From contig WQVW01000070.1 of the NCBI GenBank assembly GCA_009785655.1, positions 1-7,687 of the forward strand: a DNA stretch of 7,687 nt, read 5' to 3'. The number at the start of each line of letters is the position of its first letter. Position 1 is the stretch's first letter. The notes below the pieces were generated by a model. It worked only from the letters and a program-made list of their open reading frames with translations, was not told the DNA's origin and made no database searches. Positions 1 to 5,113 of this stretch are shown here, piece by piece. This DNA is from Oscillospiraceae bacterium (GTDB lineage: Bacteria; Bacillota; Clostridia; Oscillospirales; Oscillospiraceae). The position numbers and the translations under genes are program-made.

Positions 1-252
1 CCCAACGTCGTCACGAATATGACGCAAGCCTGTCTGGACGGTGACTTTAAAACCGCCGCCGGATTGCAACTGAAATATCTTGACCTCATCGGCAAGCTGT
101 TTATTGAAGTCAATCCAATCCCAGTAAAAGCCGCACTGAACCTGATGGGCATGGATGTGGGTGAAACACGCCTGCCGCTGGTTGATCTTGCACCGGAGAA
201 TCTGGAGAAACTGAGGACGGCAATGACAGCCGCGGAGTTGTTTCCCAAATAA
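1..252 (+). CDS. dapA: 4-hydroxy-tetrahydrodipicolinate synthase, C-terminal part (5' end outside window)
   Basis: DapA condenses pyruvate with L-aspartate 4-semialdehyde, the first committed step of the diaminopimelate/lysine pathway, in the cytoplasm. Only the last 83 residues are here, read in frame from base 1 (PNVVTNM...) to the TAA at 250-252. The stretch EVNPIPVKAALNLMG followed by a TRLPL segment is the conserved C-terminal end of this family; the catalytic lysine and tyrosine lie upstream of the window. The closing segment (LVDLAPENLEKLRTAM...) is the usual final helix, so the C-terminus looks intact. A terminator-like hairpin begins 14 bases after the stop. dapB, the next enzyme, lies about 1.05 kb downstream on the same strand behind two unrelated small genes. 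The family call is firm; related aldolases of the DHDPS/NAL superfamily are less likely given the EVNPIPVK motif and the nearby dapB. Confidence 0.93.
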   Translation, partial: PNVVTNMTQACLDGDFKTAAGLQLKYLDLIGKLFIEVNPIPVKAALNLMGMDVGETRLPLVDLAPENLEKLRTAMTAAELFPK

Positions 253-266
253 TACCCAGGTCTGAT

Positions 267-310
267 ATATGGGCGGCCAAGTGCCGCCCATATCGTCCCG
301 TATTGTTTTC
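267..310 (+). terminator. Hairpin after dapA, probable Rho-independent terminator
   Basis: A perfect 11-bp stem (267-277 ATATGGGCGGC paired with 283-293) closes a 5-base loop (CAAGT). The U-tract is poor: after CGTCCCG comes TATTGTTTTC. The stem is strong and placed just behind the dapA stop, so termination or partial attenuation is likely. The weak tail lowers confidence. Confidence 0.6.
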
Positions 311-328
311 ACTAAGGAGCGAGAGATT

Positions 329-895
329 ATGCGCATGAAAAAAGAAAGATTTCTGCCGATAAAAGAAATGTTGTTTTCATACCTCGCAATCTCCAAAATT
401 TTATACTGGTCTAACACCATCGCTGCGATAGATCAGCGTGATTTGGGCGGTGTGGGGGATGCTGTGTTGACACGACTGCTAGACCGGGATTTAATGCTGA
501 TTTCAATTGTAATTCTCTTTTACTTCTTAGAGAAACTTATTTTCAAAAAGTATAGAGACAGCGGCATTTTGAAACATATCGTACTCTATGCCGCAGGCTT
601 TGTGGGAATGATCGGACTTTTTTACTTTTACACCTGGATAGTGAGCTGGTTCGTTGTGGTGGAGTTTCCTAATTTGGGCGCAATGCTGGGTGATTCTATT
701 GTTTGGTATGTCGTGATTATTATTGCACTGAACGTCAAGCAGTACTTCAAATCAAAAGGAGAGGGAACATCCGCGTCTGCTCCGCCTCAAGGCACGGATA
801 ATAAGCTTGCCATGCTCAAATCCCTGCTTGATGACGGCATTTTAACTCAGGAAGAATTTGACTGCAAGAAAGAGAAAATACTTGGGATGTCGTAA
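329..895 (+). CDS. Multi-pass membrane protein with C-terminal SHOCT-like domain, function unknown
   Basis: The protein has 188 residues if read from the ATG at 329, which has an AAGGAGCGAG ribosome binding site at 314-323. An in-frame ATG at 269 is rejected because it lies inside the dapA terminator stem. Hydrophobic segments lie at about residues 54-72, 84-110 and 122-138, with a weaker one near 12-30, suggesting three or four membrane passes. A polar, Ser/Ala/Pro/Gly-rich linker (about 143-157) follows. The last ~30 residues (about 158-186: LAMLKSLLDDGILTQEEFD, then a Lys/Glu-rich end) match the SHOCT pattern, a short helical domain usually found at protein ends and thought to mediate oligomerisation. 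I do not recognise the membrane part. The gene is visibly more AT-rich than dapB, murF and ddl, and it separates dapA from dapB. Its stop codon lies at the edge of a terminator stem. Confidence 0.82.
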   Translation: MRMKKERFLPIKEMLFSYLAISKILYWSNTIAAIDQRDLGGVGDAVLTRLLDRDLMLISIVILFYFLEKLIFKKYRDSGILKHIVLYAAGFVGMIGLFYFYTWIVSWFVVVEFPNLGAMLGDSIVWYVVIIIALNVKQYFKSKGEGTSASAPPQGTDNKLAMLKSLLDDGILTQEEFDCKKEKILGMS

Positions 896-925
896 GGGAT
901 ACCACCCCGACATCCCGTGATTTTT
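884..925 (+). terminator. Rho-independent terminator overlapping the stop of the SHOCT gene
   Basis: A perfect 9-bp stem (884-892 GGGATGTCG with 908-916) is extended by an inner GGG/CCC (896-898 with 905-907). TTTTT follows at 921-925, four bases after the stem. The left arm encodes the last residues of the upstream protein, and the TAA (893-895) sits in the bulge between outer and inner stems. Confidence 0.75.
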
Positions 926-971
926 AGCGTAACAGCTGTACGGATAATTTATATTTGCGGAGACATATAAA

Positions 972-1244
972 ATGATTAAATCAAGATGCGGTACCATTTG
1001 TGATATATCCATATGCAAGGAAATCTTCGGTGTTGATTGCGCCGGGTGTCTCAATATTGAACATCCCCATTGGGGTGCGTGTTCTTTTAAAATTTGCTGC
1101 GAAAGTAAGCAGCTGAATCATTGCGGAGAATGTGAGAATTTTCCGTGCGAAGAGCAAAAGAAATATGCTTATGACAAGGAACATGGCGATAACGGTGCAA
1201 GAATTGCACAGTGTAAAGAATGGGCAAAGTTATATCCCCGATAA
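972..1244 (+). CDS. Small cysteine-rich DUF3795-type protein, function unknown
   Basis: This 90-residue protein starts at the ATG at 972 behind a GGAG (959-962) with 9-base spacing. It has 12 cysteines: 6, 10, 15, 23, 26, 37, 42, 43, 51, 54, 59 and 81. The pattern CGTIC...C, then CAGC, then HCGECENFPC is characteristic of the DUF3795 family, common as stand-alone small proteins in anaerobic Firmicutes and archaea. The clustered CxxC and CxxxC pairs imply metal binding (zinc or an iron-sulfur centre), but this is inference and no enzyme activity is known to me. No signal peptide or membrane segment is visible, so it should be cytoplasmic. The length is typical of the short members of the family. 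A terminator separates it from the upstream gene, so it probably has its own promoter in 926-958, where I see only a weak GATAAT at 943-948. dapB follows after 54 bases. Confidence 0.83.
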   Translation: MIKSRCGTICDISICKEIFGVDCAGCLNIEHPHWGACSFKICCESKQLNHCGECENFPCEEQKKYAYDKEHGDNGARIAQCKEWAKLYPR

Positions 1245-1298
1245 CAAGCATTTTCATTGAGATAATGGCATCTATCATACAAAGAAAGGATCTCCGCC

Positions 1299-2063
1299 AT
1301 GCTAAAGATAATCATCTCCGGCTCCAGCGGACACATGGGCAAGGCTGTTACAGAACTTGCCTTAAACGACCAGGACATCACCATCGCCGCCGGGTTTGAT
1401 GTGAACGCACAAAAGTTATACAACTTCCCCATCTACGCGGAACCGCTGGAGTTTTCCGGCAGTGCAAATGTTGTGGTGGACTTTTCAACACCCGCTGCCT
1501 TAGGGGGACTTCTCTCTTTCTGTCTTGAAAAGAAAACACCGCTGGTTCTCTGCACCACGGGGTATTCCGAAGATGATCTGCAAGCGATTCATAAGACCGC
1601 TGAAACGCTTCCTGTATTCATGTCCGGCAATATGTCGCTGGGGATTAACCTGTTGGCAGACCTCGTCAGGCGATCCTGCGCTGCGCTCGGGCTGTCGTTT
1701 GACGTGGAGATTGTGGAACGCCATCACCGCCGCAAAGTTGACGCGCCCAGCGGAACCGCGCTCCTGTTAGCCGATGCGGCGCGGGAGGCTTTGCCGTACG
1801 ACCCGGAATACATCTACGCGCGTCAAAGCCGCCGGGAAGCACGGCAGTCTCATGAAATCGGCATCTCCGCCGTCAGGGGCGGCACCATCGTCGGCGAACA
1901 TGAGGTTATTTTCGCCGGGCATGACGAGGTGATTGAGCTGAAGCACACCGCCTTTTCTCGGGATGTTTTCGCCGCCGGCGCACTCCGGGCAGCAAAATTC
2001 ATGGCTGAAGTCCGCAAACCCGGCCTGTACGATATGCGCGATGTCCTAAACTCGGCTGACTAA
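1299..2063 (+). CDS. dapB: 4-hydroxy-tetrahydrodipicolinate reductase
   Basis: DapB reduces the DapA product to tetrahydrodipicolinate with NAD(P)H, the second dedicated step to meso-diaminopimelate and lysine. The protein is complete at 254 residues, normal for the family. The N-terminal Rossmann nucleotide loop is GSSGHMG (8-14), followed by DFSTP (61-65) and the cofactor-side CTTG (85-88). The signature ERHHRRKVDAPSGTA (140-154) holds the catalytic histidine (H142, equivalent to E. coli H159), K146 (E. coli K163) and the substrate-binding SGT (151-153). VRGGTIVGEHEV (192-203) and the closing FAAGALRAAKF helix are also standard. The start is set by GAAAGGA (1284-1290), 8 bases before the ATG. 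No lysine riboswitch fits in the 54-base upstream gap. It converges with murF across a shared terminator. The pathway partner dapA is upstream on the same strand. Confidence 0.97.
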   Translation: MLKIIISGSSGHMGKAVTELALNDQDITIAAGFDVNAQKLYNFPIYAEPLEFSGSANVVVDFSTPAALGGLLSFCLEKKTPLVLCTTGYSEDDLQAIHKTAETLPVFMSGNMSLGINLLADLVRRSCAALGLSFDVEIVERHHRRKVDAPSGTALLLADAAREALPYDPEYIYARQSRREARQSHEIGISAVRGGTIVGEHEVIFAGHDEVIELKHTAFSRDVFAAGALRAAKFMAEVRKPGLYDMRDVLNSAD

Positions 2064-2078
2064 AGGTATCTGCAAAAC

Positions 2079-2121
2079 AAAAAGATTGCATTCAATTGGT
2101 ATGATTGAATGCAATCTTTTT
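2079..2121. terminator. Bidirectional Rho-independent terminator between dapB and murF
   Basis: A perfect 18-bp stem (2079-2096 with 2104-2121) encloses a 7-base loop (TGGTATG). The arms begin AAAAA and end TTTTT, so each strand reads stem plus U-run: TTTTTC on the + strand and TTTTTGTTTTG on the - strand. It lies between the convergent ends of dapB (2063) and murF (2130) and should serve both. Confidence 0.93.
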
Positions 2122-2129
2122 CGCATCTG

Positions 2130-3497
2130 TTATATCATCATATCTGCCAGGTGATCCGCAATTTCGCTAAACCCCATGCTGTGCGATGCTTTGACCAATA
2201 CTATATCGTCTTTTTCGATCAACTTCGGTAATTCCGCGATAAGTGCCGCCTTTGTCTCGAAATACCGCGCACCGATCCCGCCGGTGCCGGTGAAGCCGTC
2301 ATATATCCGCTTTGCCTGATCTCCGCAGCAGATCAACAAATCCAACGCATGTTGATACGCCGCCTCACCAACCTCACGGTGCAGGCCATCTGCGTAGTCC
2401 CCCAGCTCCAGCATGTCACCCAGAATCGCCACCCGGCGTCCGCTAAGGCCGGATAATGATTTCAACGCCGCCTTGACGGATGTGGGGCTTGCGTTATAGC
2501 AATCGTCAATCAGTGTGAGTGATCCCGTTTTTTTTACATTAGATCTGCCGCCAACCGGCGTGTACGCTTTCAGTCCACGAGTGATTTCTTCATCAGACAT
2601 TCCCAACAATCTGCCCACAGCAACAGCTGGCAGTGCCATCATCGCCAAATGCTCCCCAAAAGCCGGTATCGTCACCCGAAATCGGCTTTGCGCGCTTACA
2701 ATGTCGCATGATACCGCAGCAGTACCCTCCACGCAGATATTTTCGGCACGAAAATCGTTGCCGCGGCCTTGCCCGAACGTTATTTTACGTAATCCGGGGT
2801 CATATTTCCGCAAAAATTCATCGTCGCCGTTCAGTATGCCTATACCGCTCGCCTGCATGTACAGAAATGCCTCTGTTTTCGCTTTCAGGACGCCATCTAA
2901 ATCTCCCAGCGCGTCCAAGTGCGCGGGGCCGATTGTCGTCATCACAAGTATATCAGGCCGCACCATCTCCGCCAGTACACTCATTTCACCGAAATCGCTA
3001 ATGCCCATTTCGATCACTGCCGCCTCATGTTGATCTGTCAGTGCCAAAAGTGTCAGCGGCACGCCAAGCTCATTATTCAGGTTTTCCGGCGTTTTCAGCA
3101 CGCCGAACCGCGCACCCAGTGTGGATGCAACCAACTCTTTCGCCGTGGTTTTTCCGACACTTCCGGTGATTCCTATCACCGGAATATTAAATAGCCCTCT
3201 GTAATATCTGCCGAGTGTTTTGACCGCTTCCAACGTGGATTTGACGATCACATACGGCTCTGTCACGTCCATGAGAACGCGTTCAGCAAGACAGCAGGCC
3301 GCACCTGCCTCAAACGCGCTGTGGGCAAATGCATGCCCATCCACACGTGCGCCGGGTATGCAGATGAAGAGATTGCCGGGCGCAACCTCGCGATGATCGC
3401 GCACAGCCCCCTGGACATGGACATTGCGATCCTCATCGCAACCAATATACTCCCCGCCTGTGATGTCTGCTATTATTTGCGGCGTCAGATGTTTCAT
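2130..3497 (-). CDS. murF: UDP-N-acetylmuramoyl-tripeptide--D-alanyl-D-alanine ligase
   Basis: MurF is the last cytoplasmic ligase of peptidoglycan precursor synthesis: it uses ATP to attach D-Ala-D-Ala to UDP-MurNAc-tripeptide, giving the UDP-MurNAc-pentapeptide. The protein is complete at 455 residues, the usual length. An N-terminal substrate domain runs to about residue 105. The central ATPase domain has the P-loop GITGSVGKTT (109-118), then NNELGVPLTLL (141-151), EMG (163-165) and the TIGPAHLDALG segment (188-198). The C-terminal domain carries GGRSNVKK (316-323), DDCYNASPTS (331-340) and LGDMLELG (359-366). DDCYNASP with LGDMLELG separates MurF from MurC, MurD and MurE. The late motif is KASHSM (436-441), where many relatives have KGSR-type residues. 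The ATG overlaps the ddl stop as ATGA, and GGAG lies 7 bases before it inside ddl. The two genes are therefore translationally coupled, and MurF consumes the dipeptide that Ddl makes. Confidence 0.97.
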   Translation of the reverse strand: MKHLTPQIIADITGGEYIGCDEDRNVHVQGAVRDHREVAPGNLFICIPGARVDGHAFAHSAFEAGAACCLAERVLMDVTEPYVIVKSTLEAVKTLGRYYRGLFNIPVIGITGSVGKTTAKELVASTLGARFGVLKTPENLNNELGVPLTLLALTDQHEAAVIEMGISDFGEMSVLAEMVRPDILVMTTIGPAHLDALGDLDGVLKAKTEAFLYMQASGIGILNGDDEFLRKYDPGLRKITFGQGRGNDFRAENICVEGTAAVSCDIVSAQSRFRVTIPAFGEHLAMMALPAVAVGRLLGMSDEEITRGLKAYTPVGGRSNVKKTGSLTLIDDCYNASPTSVKAALKSLSGLSGRRVAILGDMLELGDYADGLHREVGEAAYQHALDLLICCGDQAKRIYDGFTGTGGIGARYFETKAALIAELPKLIEKDDIVLVKASHSMGFSEIADHLADMMI

Positions 3498-4468
3498 GAT
3501 ATTTCTCCGTATTTTTTCAGTGACTCGTGTACAATTGCCTCACAAAAATCGTCATAGGACATTCCCGCCGCCGCTGCTGCTTTGGGGATCAGACTCATCG
3601 GCGTGATGCCTGGCAAGGTGTTGCCCTCAATACACCAGGTTTCACCGCTTTCATCGACAATAAAGTCCATGCGCCCATATACTTCAAATTTCAAGACCTT
3701 GAATACACGCTCCGCTTCGCGTTGCAGCTTTGTCGTGAGTTCTGCAGATATTTCTGCCGGGAAAATTTCATCAGTTAAGCCGTCTTGATATTTGTTTTTG
3801 TAGTCGAAAAATCCCGTTTTCGGGCGAATTTCACCAACCGGCAATGCTTTGCCTGCAATAACACCGACGGTAAATTCCCGCCCCGGTATGTACTGCTCCA
3901 CGATCACTTCACCGTATTTTGCGGCTTCCGCAAGTGCCGCCGGGTATTCCCGCGCATCCATCACGATAGACACACCGACTGACGAACCGCTTGCGTTCGG
4001 CTTCACCACGCACGGGAATTTTGCGGCTTCCGCCGCATAGCGCTGTGGCGTGTTGATTCCATTTTGCAGAAACAGCTGTTTTGTGATGTCCTTATCCATT
4101 GCAATCGCGCTCCCCAGCACGCCGGTGCCGGTGTATTTGACACCGATGAGATCCAGCATCGACTGGATTTTGCCGTCCTCACCATCCTCCCCATGCAAGG
4201 CGATGAACACGATGTCACAGGCTTTGCATATTTCGGGAACATTATCTCCGATGCGGCTGGATCCTGATTTTTGTTTGCGCAAATTTTCAAGGTTCGGGGC
4301 GTTTTCGCTGACCCCTACGGATAATTCTTCAATTTTATTCCCGAAAAACATATCTATCAGCGAAACATTATTCCCGCATCTGCGCAAGGCAGCCGCAGCC
4401 GCTGTGCCGCTGGCGATTGAGACGTCGCGCTCCGCGCTCATCCCTCCGCATAATACTACAATATCCAT
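3494..4468 (-). CDS. ddl: D-alanine--D-alanine ligase
   Basis: Ddl uses ATP to join two D-alanines into the dipeptide that MurF adds to the wall precursor. The protein is complete at 324 residues; the family is usually 300-370. Visible motifs: CGGMSAERDVSIASG (7-21, first D-Ala site), HGEDGEDG (92-99), TGTGVLGSAIAMDK (113-126), KPNASGSSVGVS (156-167, the serine loop), EQYIPGREFTVGV (191-203), GRMDF (265-269) and EGNTLPGITP (281-290, Mg/ATP and second-substrate site). The omega loop reads FFDYKNKY (220-227). A tyrosine followed by lysine at this spot is the D-Ala-D-Ala type, not the D-Ala-D-lactate type of vancomycin-resistance ligases, so ordinary dipeptide synthesis is inferred. The start is fixed by GGGAGG, a few bases ahead of the ATG at 4468. 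It is the first gene of a two-gene operon with murF, driven by a divergent promoter at 4498-4526. Confidence 0.97.
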   Translation of the reverse strand: MDIVVLCGGMSAERDVSIASGTAAAAALRRCGNNVSLIDMFFGNKIEELSVGVSENAPNLENLRKQKSGSSRIGDNVPEICKACDIVFIALHGEDGEDGKIQSMLDLIGVKYTGTGVLGSAIAMDKDITKQLFLQNGINTPQRYAAEAAKFPCVVKPNASGSSVGVSIVMDAREYPAALAEAAKYGEVIVEQYIPGREFTVGVIAGKALPVGEIRPKTGFFDYKNKYQDGLTDEIFPAEISAELTTKLQREAERVFKVLKFEVYGRMDFIVDESGETWCIEGNTLPGITPMSLIPKAAAAAGMSYDDFCEAIVHESLKKYGEIS

Positions 4469-4497
4469 AAAACCTCCCGCAATTTCATCCGTTATAT

Positions 4498-4526
4498 ACT
4501 ATACACGAAAAAAAACGTATTGACAA
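4498..4526 (-). promoter_or_regulatory. SigA-type promoter of ddl-murF
   Basis: On the - strand the -35 is TTGTCA (4526-4521), a 17-base spacer holds a run of T, and the -10 is TATAGT (4503-4498). Each box matches consensus at 5 of 6 positions. Transcription should begin near 4491, leaving a leader of about 20 bases that includes GGGAGG. The -35 occupies almost the same bases as the -35 of the opposite tRNA promoter. Confidence 0.68.
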
Positions 4527-4548
4527 CTGATAAAACATAAAGTATAAT
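4520..4548 (+). promoter_or_regulatory. Consensus SigA promoter of the tRNA cluster
   Basis: Perfect TTGACA (4520-4525), 17-base spacer, perfect TATAAT (4543-4548). Transcription should begin near 4554-4556, about 40 bases before tRNA-Met. Perfect boxes with ideal spacing are typical of strong stable-RNA promoters. Confidence 0.9.
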
Positions 4549-4593
4549 GATCCACGCTCGCTTAATTTATTAAACAACATGTGGCAAGCACAT

Positions 4594-4670
4594 GGCGGCA
4601 TAGCTCAGTTGGCTAGAGCACTCGGTTCATACCCGGGGAGTCGCTGGTTCAAATCCTGCTGCCGCTACCA
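4594..4670 (+). tRNA. tRNA-Met (CAT), elongator type
   Basis: This is a 77-base cloverleaf with encoded CCA (4668-4670). The acceptor pairs 4594-4600 with 4660-4666, including a G1-U72 wobble. The anticodon stem CTCGG pairs with CCGGG (one U-G), the loop is TTCATAC and the anticodon CAT is at 4628-4630. The D-arm is AGCTCAGTTGGCTAGAGC and the T-loop TTCAAAT. A paired position 1-72 and no three-GC anticodon stem exclude initiator tRNA. The GGCGG... acceptor with discriminator A resembles Firmicute elongator tRNA-Met rather than the lysidine-type tRNA-Ile(CAT). One defect: position 51-63 of the T-stem is U-U rather than a pair. Confidence 0.93.
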
Positions 4671-4672
4671 TA

Positions 4673-4720
4673 TCAATTGACAATTGTCAATTAATCATGT
4701 ATAATGATGTTGTCAATTGA
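4673..4720. repeat. Nested inverted repeats around the tRNA-Glu promoter
   Basis: TCAATTGACAA (4673-4683) is repeated in perfect inverted form at 4710-4720 (TTGTCAATTGA), 26 bases apart. The left copy also forms an 18-base perfect palindrome with its neighbour (4675-4692) and contains the -35 box. The right copy covers the expected transcription start. A smaller inverted pair, ATCAT/ATGAT (4694-4698 and 4704-4708), brackets the -10. The arrangement suggests operator sites or a cruciform, but no regulator is identified. Confidence 0.8.
4677..4705 (+). promoter_or_regulatory. Second consensus SigA promoter, ahead of tRNA-Glu
   Basis: Perfect TTGACA (4677-4682), 17-base spacer, perfect TATAAT (4700-4705). 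The start of transcription would fall near 4711-4713, only about 14 bases before tRNA-Glu. It lies wholly between tRNA-Met and tRNA-Glu, so tRNA-Glu and tRNA-Val can be made independently of tRNA-Met. Confidence 0.88.
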
Positions 4721-4725
4721 ATCCC

Positions 4726-4800
4726 GGCCCGTTGGTCAAGCGGTTAAGACTCCGCCCTTTCACGGCGGCATCACGAGTTCGAATCTCGTACGGGTCACCA
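4726..4800 (+). tRNA. tRNA-Glu (TTC)
   Basis: This is a 75-base cloverleaf with encoded CCA. The acceptor GGCCCGT (4726-4732) pairs with ACGGGTC (4790-4796), with one G-U pair normal for this species. The anticodon stem CCGCC/GGCGG is fully paired, the loop is CTTTCAC and the anticodon TTC is at 4759-4761. The T-stem ACGAG/CTCGT is perfect. The D-arm (TTGGTCAAGCGGTTAAGAC) is the standard bacterial tRNA-Glu form. It decodes GAA and GAG. Confidence 0.97.
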
Positions 4801-4868
4801 TTTTTATCTATGCATCAGCGCATTGCTTTAGACCATCCCCCGGACATTTCACCACCGATTGCCCGCAA

Positions 4869-4945
4869 GGAGGCTTAGCTCAGCTGGTTAGAGCGCCTGC
4901 TTCACACGCAGGAGGTCGTTGGTTCGAGTCCAGTAGTCTCCACCA
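4869..4945 (+). tRNA. tRNA-Val (CAC)
   Basis: This is a 77-base cloverleaf with encoded CCA (4943-4945). The acceptor GGAGGCT (4869-4875) pairs with AGTCTCC (4935-4941), with one G-U. The anticodon stem CCTGC/GCAGG is perfect, the loop is TTCACAC and the anticodon CAC is at 4903-4905. The T-stem (4918-4922 with 4930-4934) closes with two G-U pairs. CAC reads only GTG, so a separate tRNA-Val(TAC) must exist elsewhere. No promoter is visible in the 68 bases after tRNA-Glu, so it is probably co-transcribed with that gene. Confidence 0.95.
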
Positions 4946-4949
4946 TTTG

Positions 4950-4989
4950 AAACCCCTACAATCACGACGATTGTAGGGGTTTTGTTTTT
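4950..4989 (+). terminator. Rho-independent terminator of the tRNA cluster
   Basis: A perfect 14-bp stem (4950-4963 with 4969-4982) has a 5-base loop (ACGAC) and a core of four G-C pairs. It runs directly into a U-tract (TTTTGTTTTT, 4980-4989). It starts 4 bases after the CCA of tRNA-Val. Confidence 0.95.
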
Positions 4990-5040
4990 CGCACATGTCC
5001 GGAATATTCCGTTGTTTCCGGCCGATTCCAGTTATTATCG

Positions 5041-5090
5041 CCATAACAAAACATAAGCATTCCCCTGGCTTAGCAGCCGGGGGAATGCTT
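5041..5090 (-). terminator. Rho-independent terminator of carA
   Basis: A stem of 16 bp (5055-5070 with 5075-5090; one G-U) has a 4-base loop TAGC. On the - strand it is followed by ATGTTTTGTTAT, an acceptable U-rich tail. The other strand has no U-run, so it serves carA. It sits 23 bases past the carA stop. Confidence 0.83.
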
Positions 5091-5113
5091 TACTGTTACA
5101 GCAATTTTGACAG

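Noticed and set aside
269..331. An upstream in-frame ATG at 269 for the SHOCT protein, adding 20 residues
   Set aside because: It lies inside the dapA terminator stem with no ribosome binding site. The ATG at 329 has AAGGAGCGAG just before it and a normal N-terminus.
1245..1298. A possible lysine riboswitch or promoter ahead of dapB
   Set aside because: 54 bases cannot hold a lysine riboswitch. Promoter-like boxes here are weak (TTTTCA and TATCAT with 16-base spacing), so none was called.
2515..3033. A 172-codon open frame on the + strand
   Set aside because: It is antisense within murF, whose motifs are unambiguous; the predicted protein is Ser/Pro-rich as expected of a complementary-strand shadow, with no family resemblance.
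4050..4523. A 157-codon open frame on the + strand opposite ddl
   Set aside because: It is antisense to the conserved ddl and runs through the ddl promoter and the -35 of the tRNA promoter. No ribosome binding site or recognisable motif.
4801..4868. TTTTT after tRNA-Glu as a terminator, or a third promoter before tRNA-Val
   Set aside because: The T-run has no stem other than the tRNA itself, and no -35/-10 pair with acceptable spacing is visible in these 68 bases.
4704..4976. A 90-codon open frame on the + strand across the tRNA region
   Set aside because: It runs through tRNA-Glu, tRNA-Val and the terminator stem. Its apparent protein is a translation of RNA genes.
5000..5011. A 12-base perfect palindrome, CGGAATATTCCG, between the tRNA and carA terminators
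   Set aside because: It lies between two convergent terminators with no promoter nearby. A short palindrome like this can arise by chance and has no supported role.
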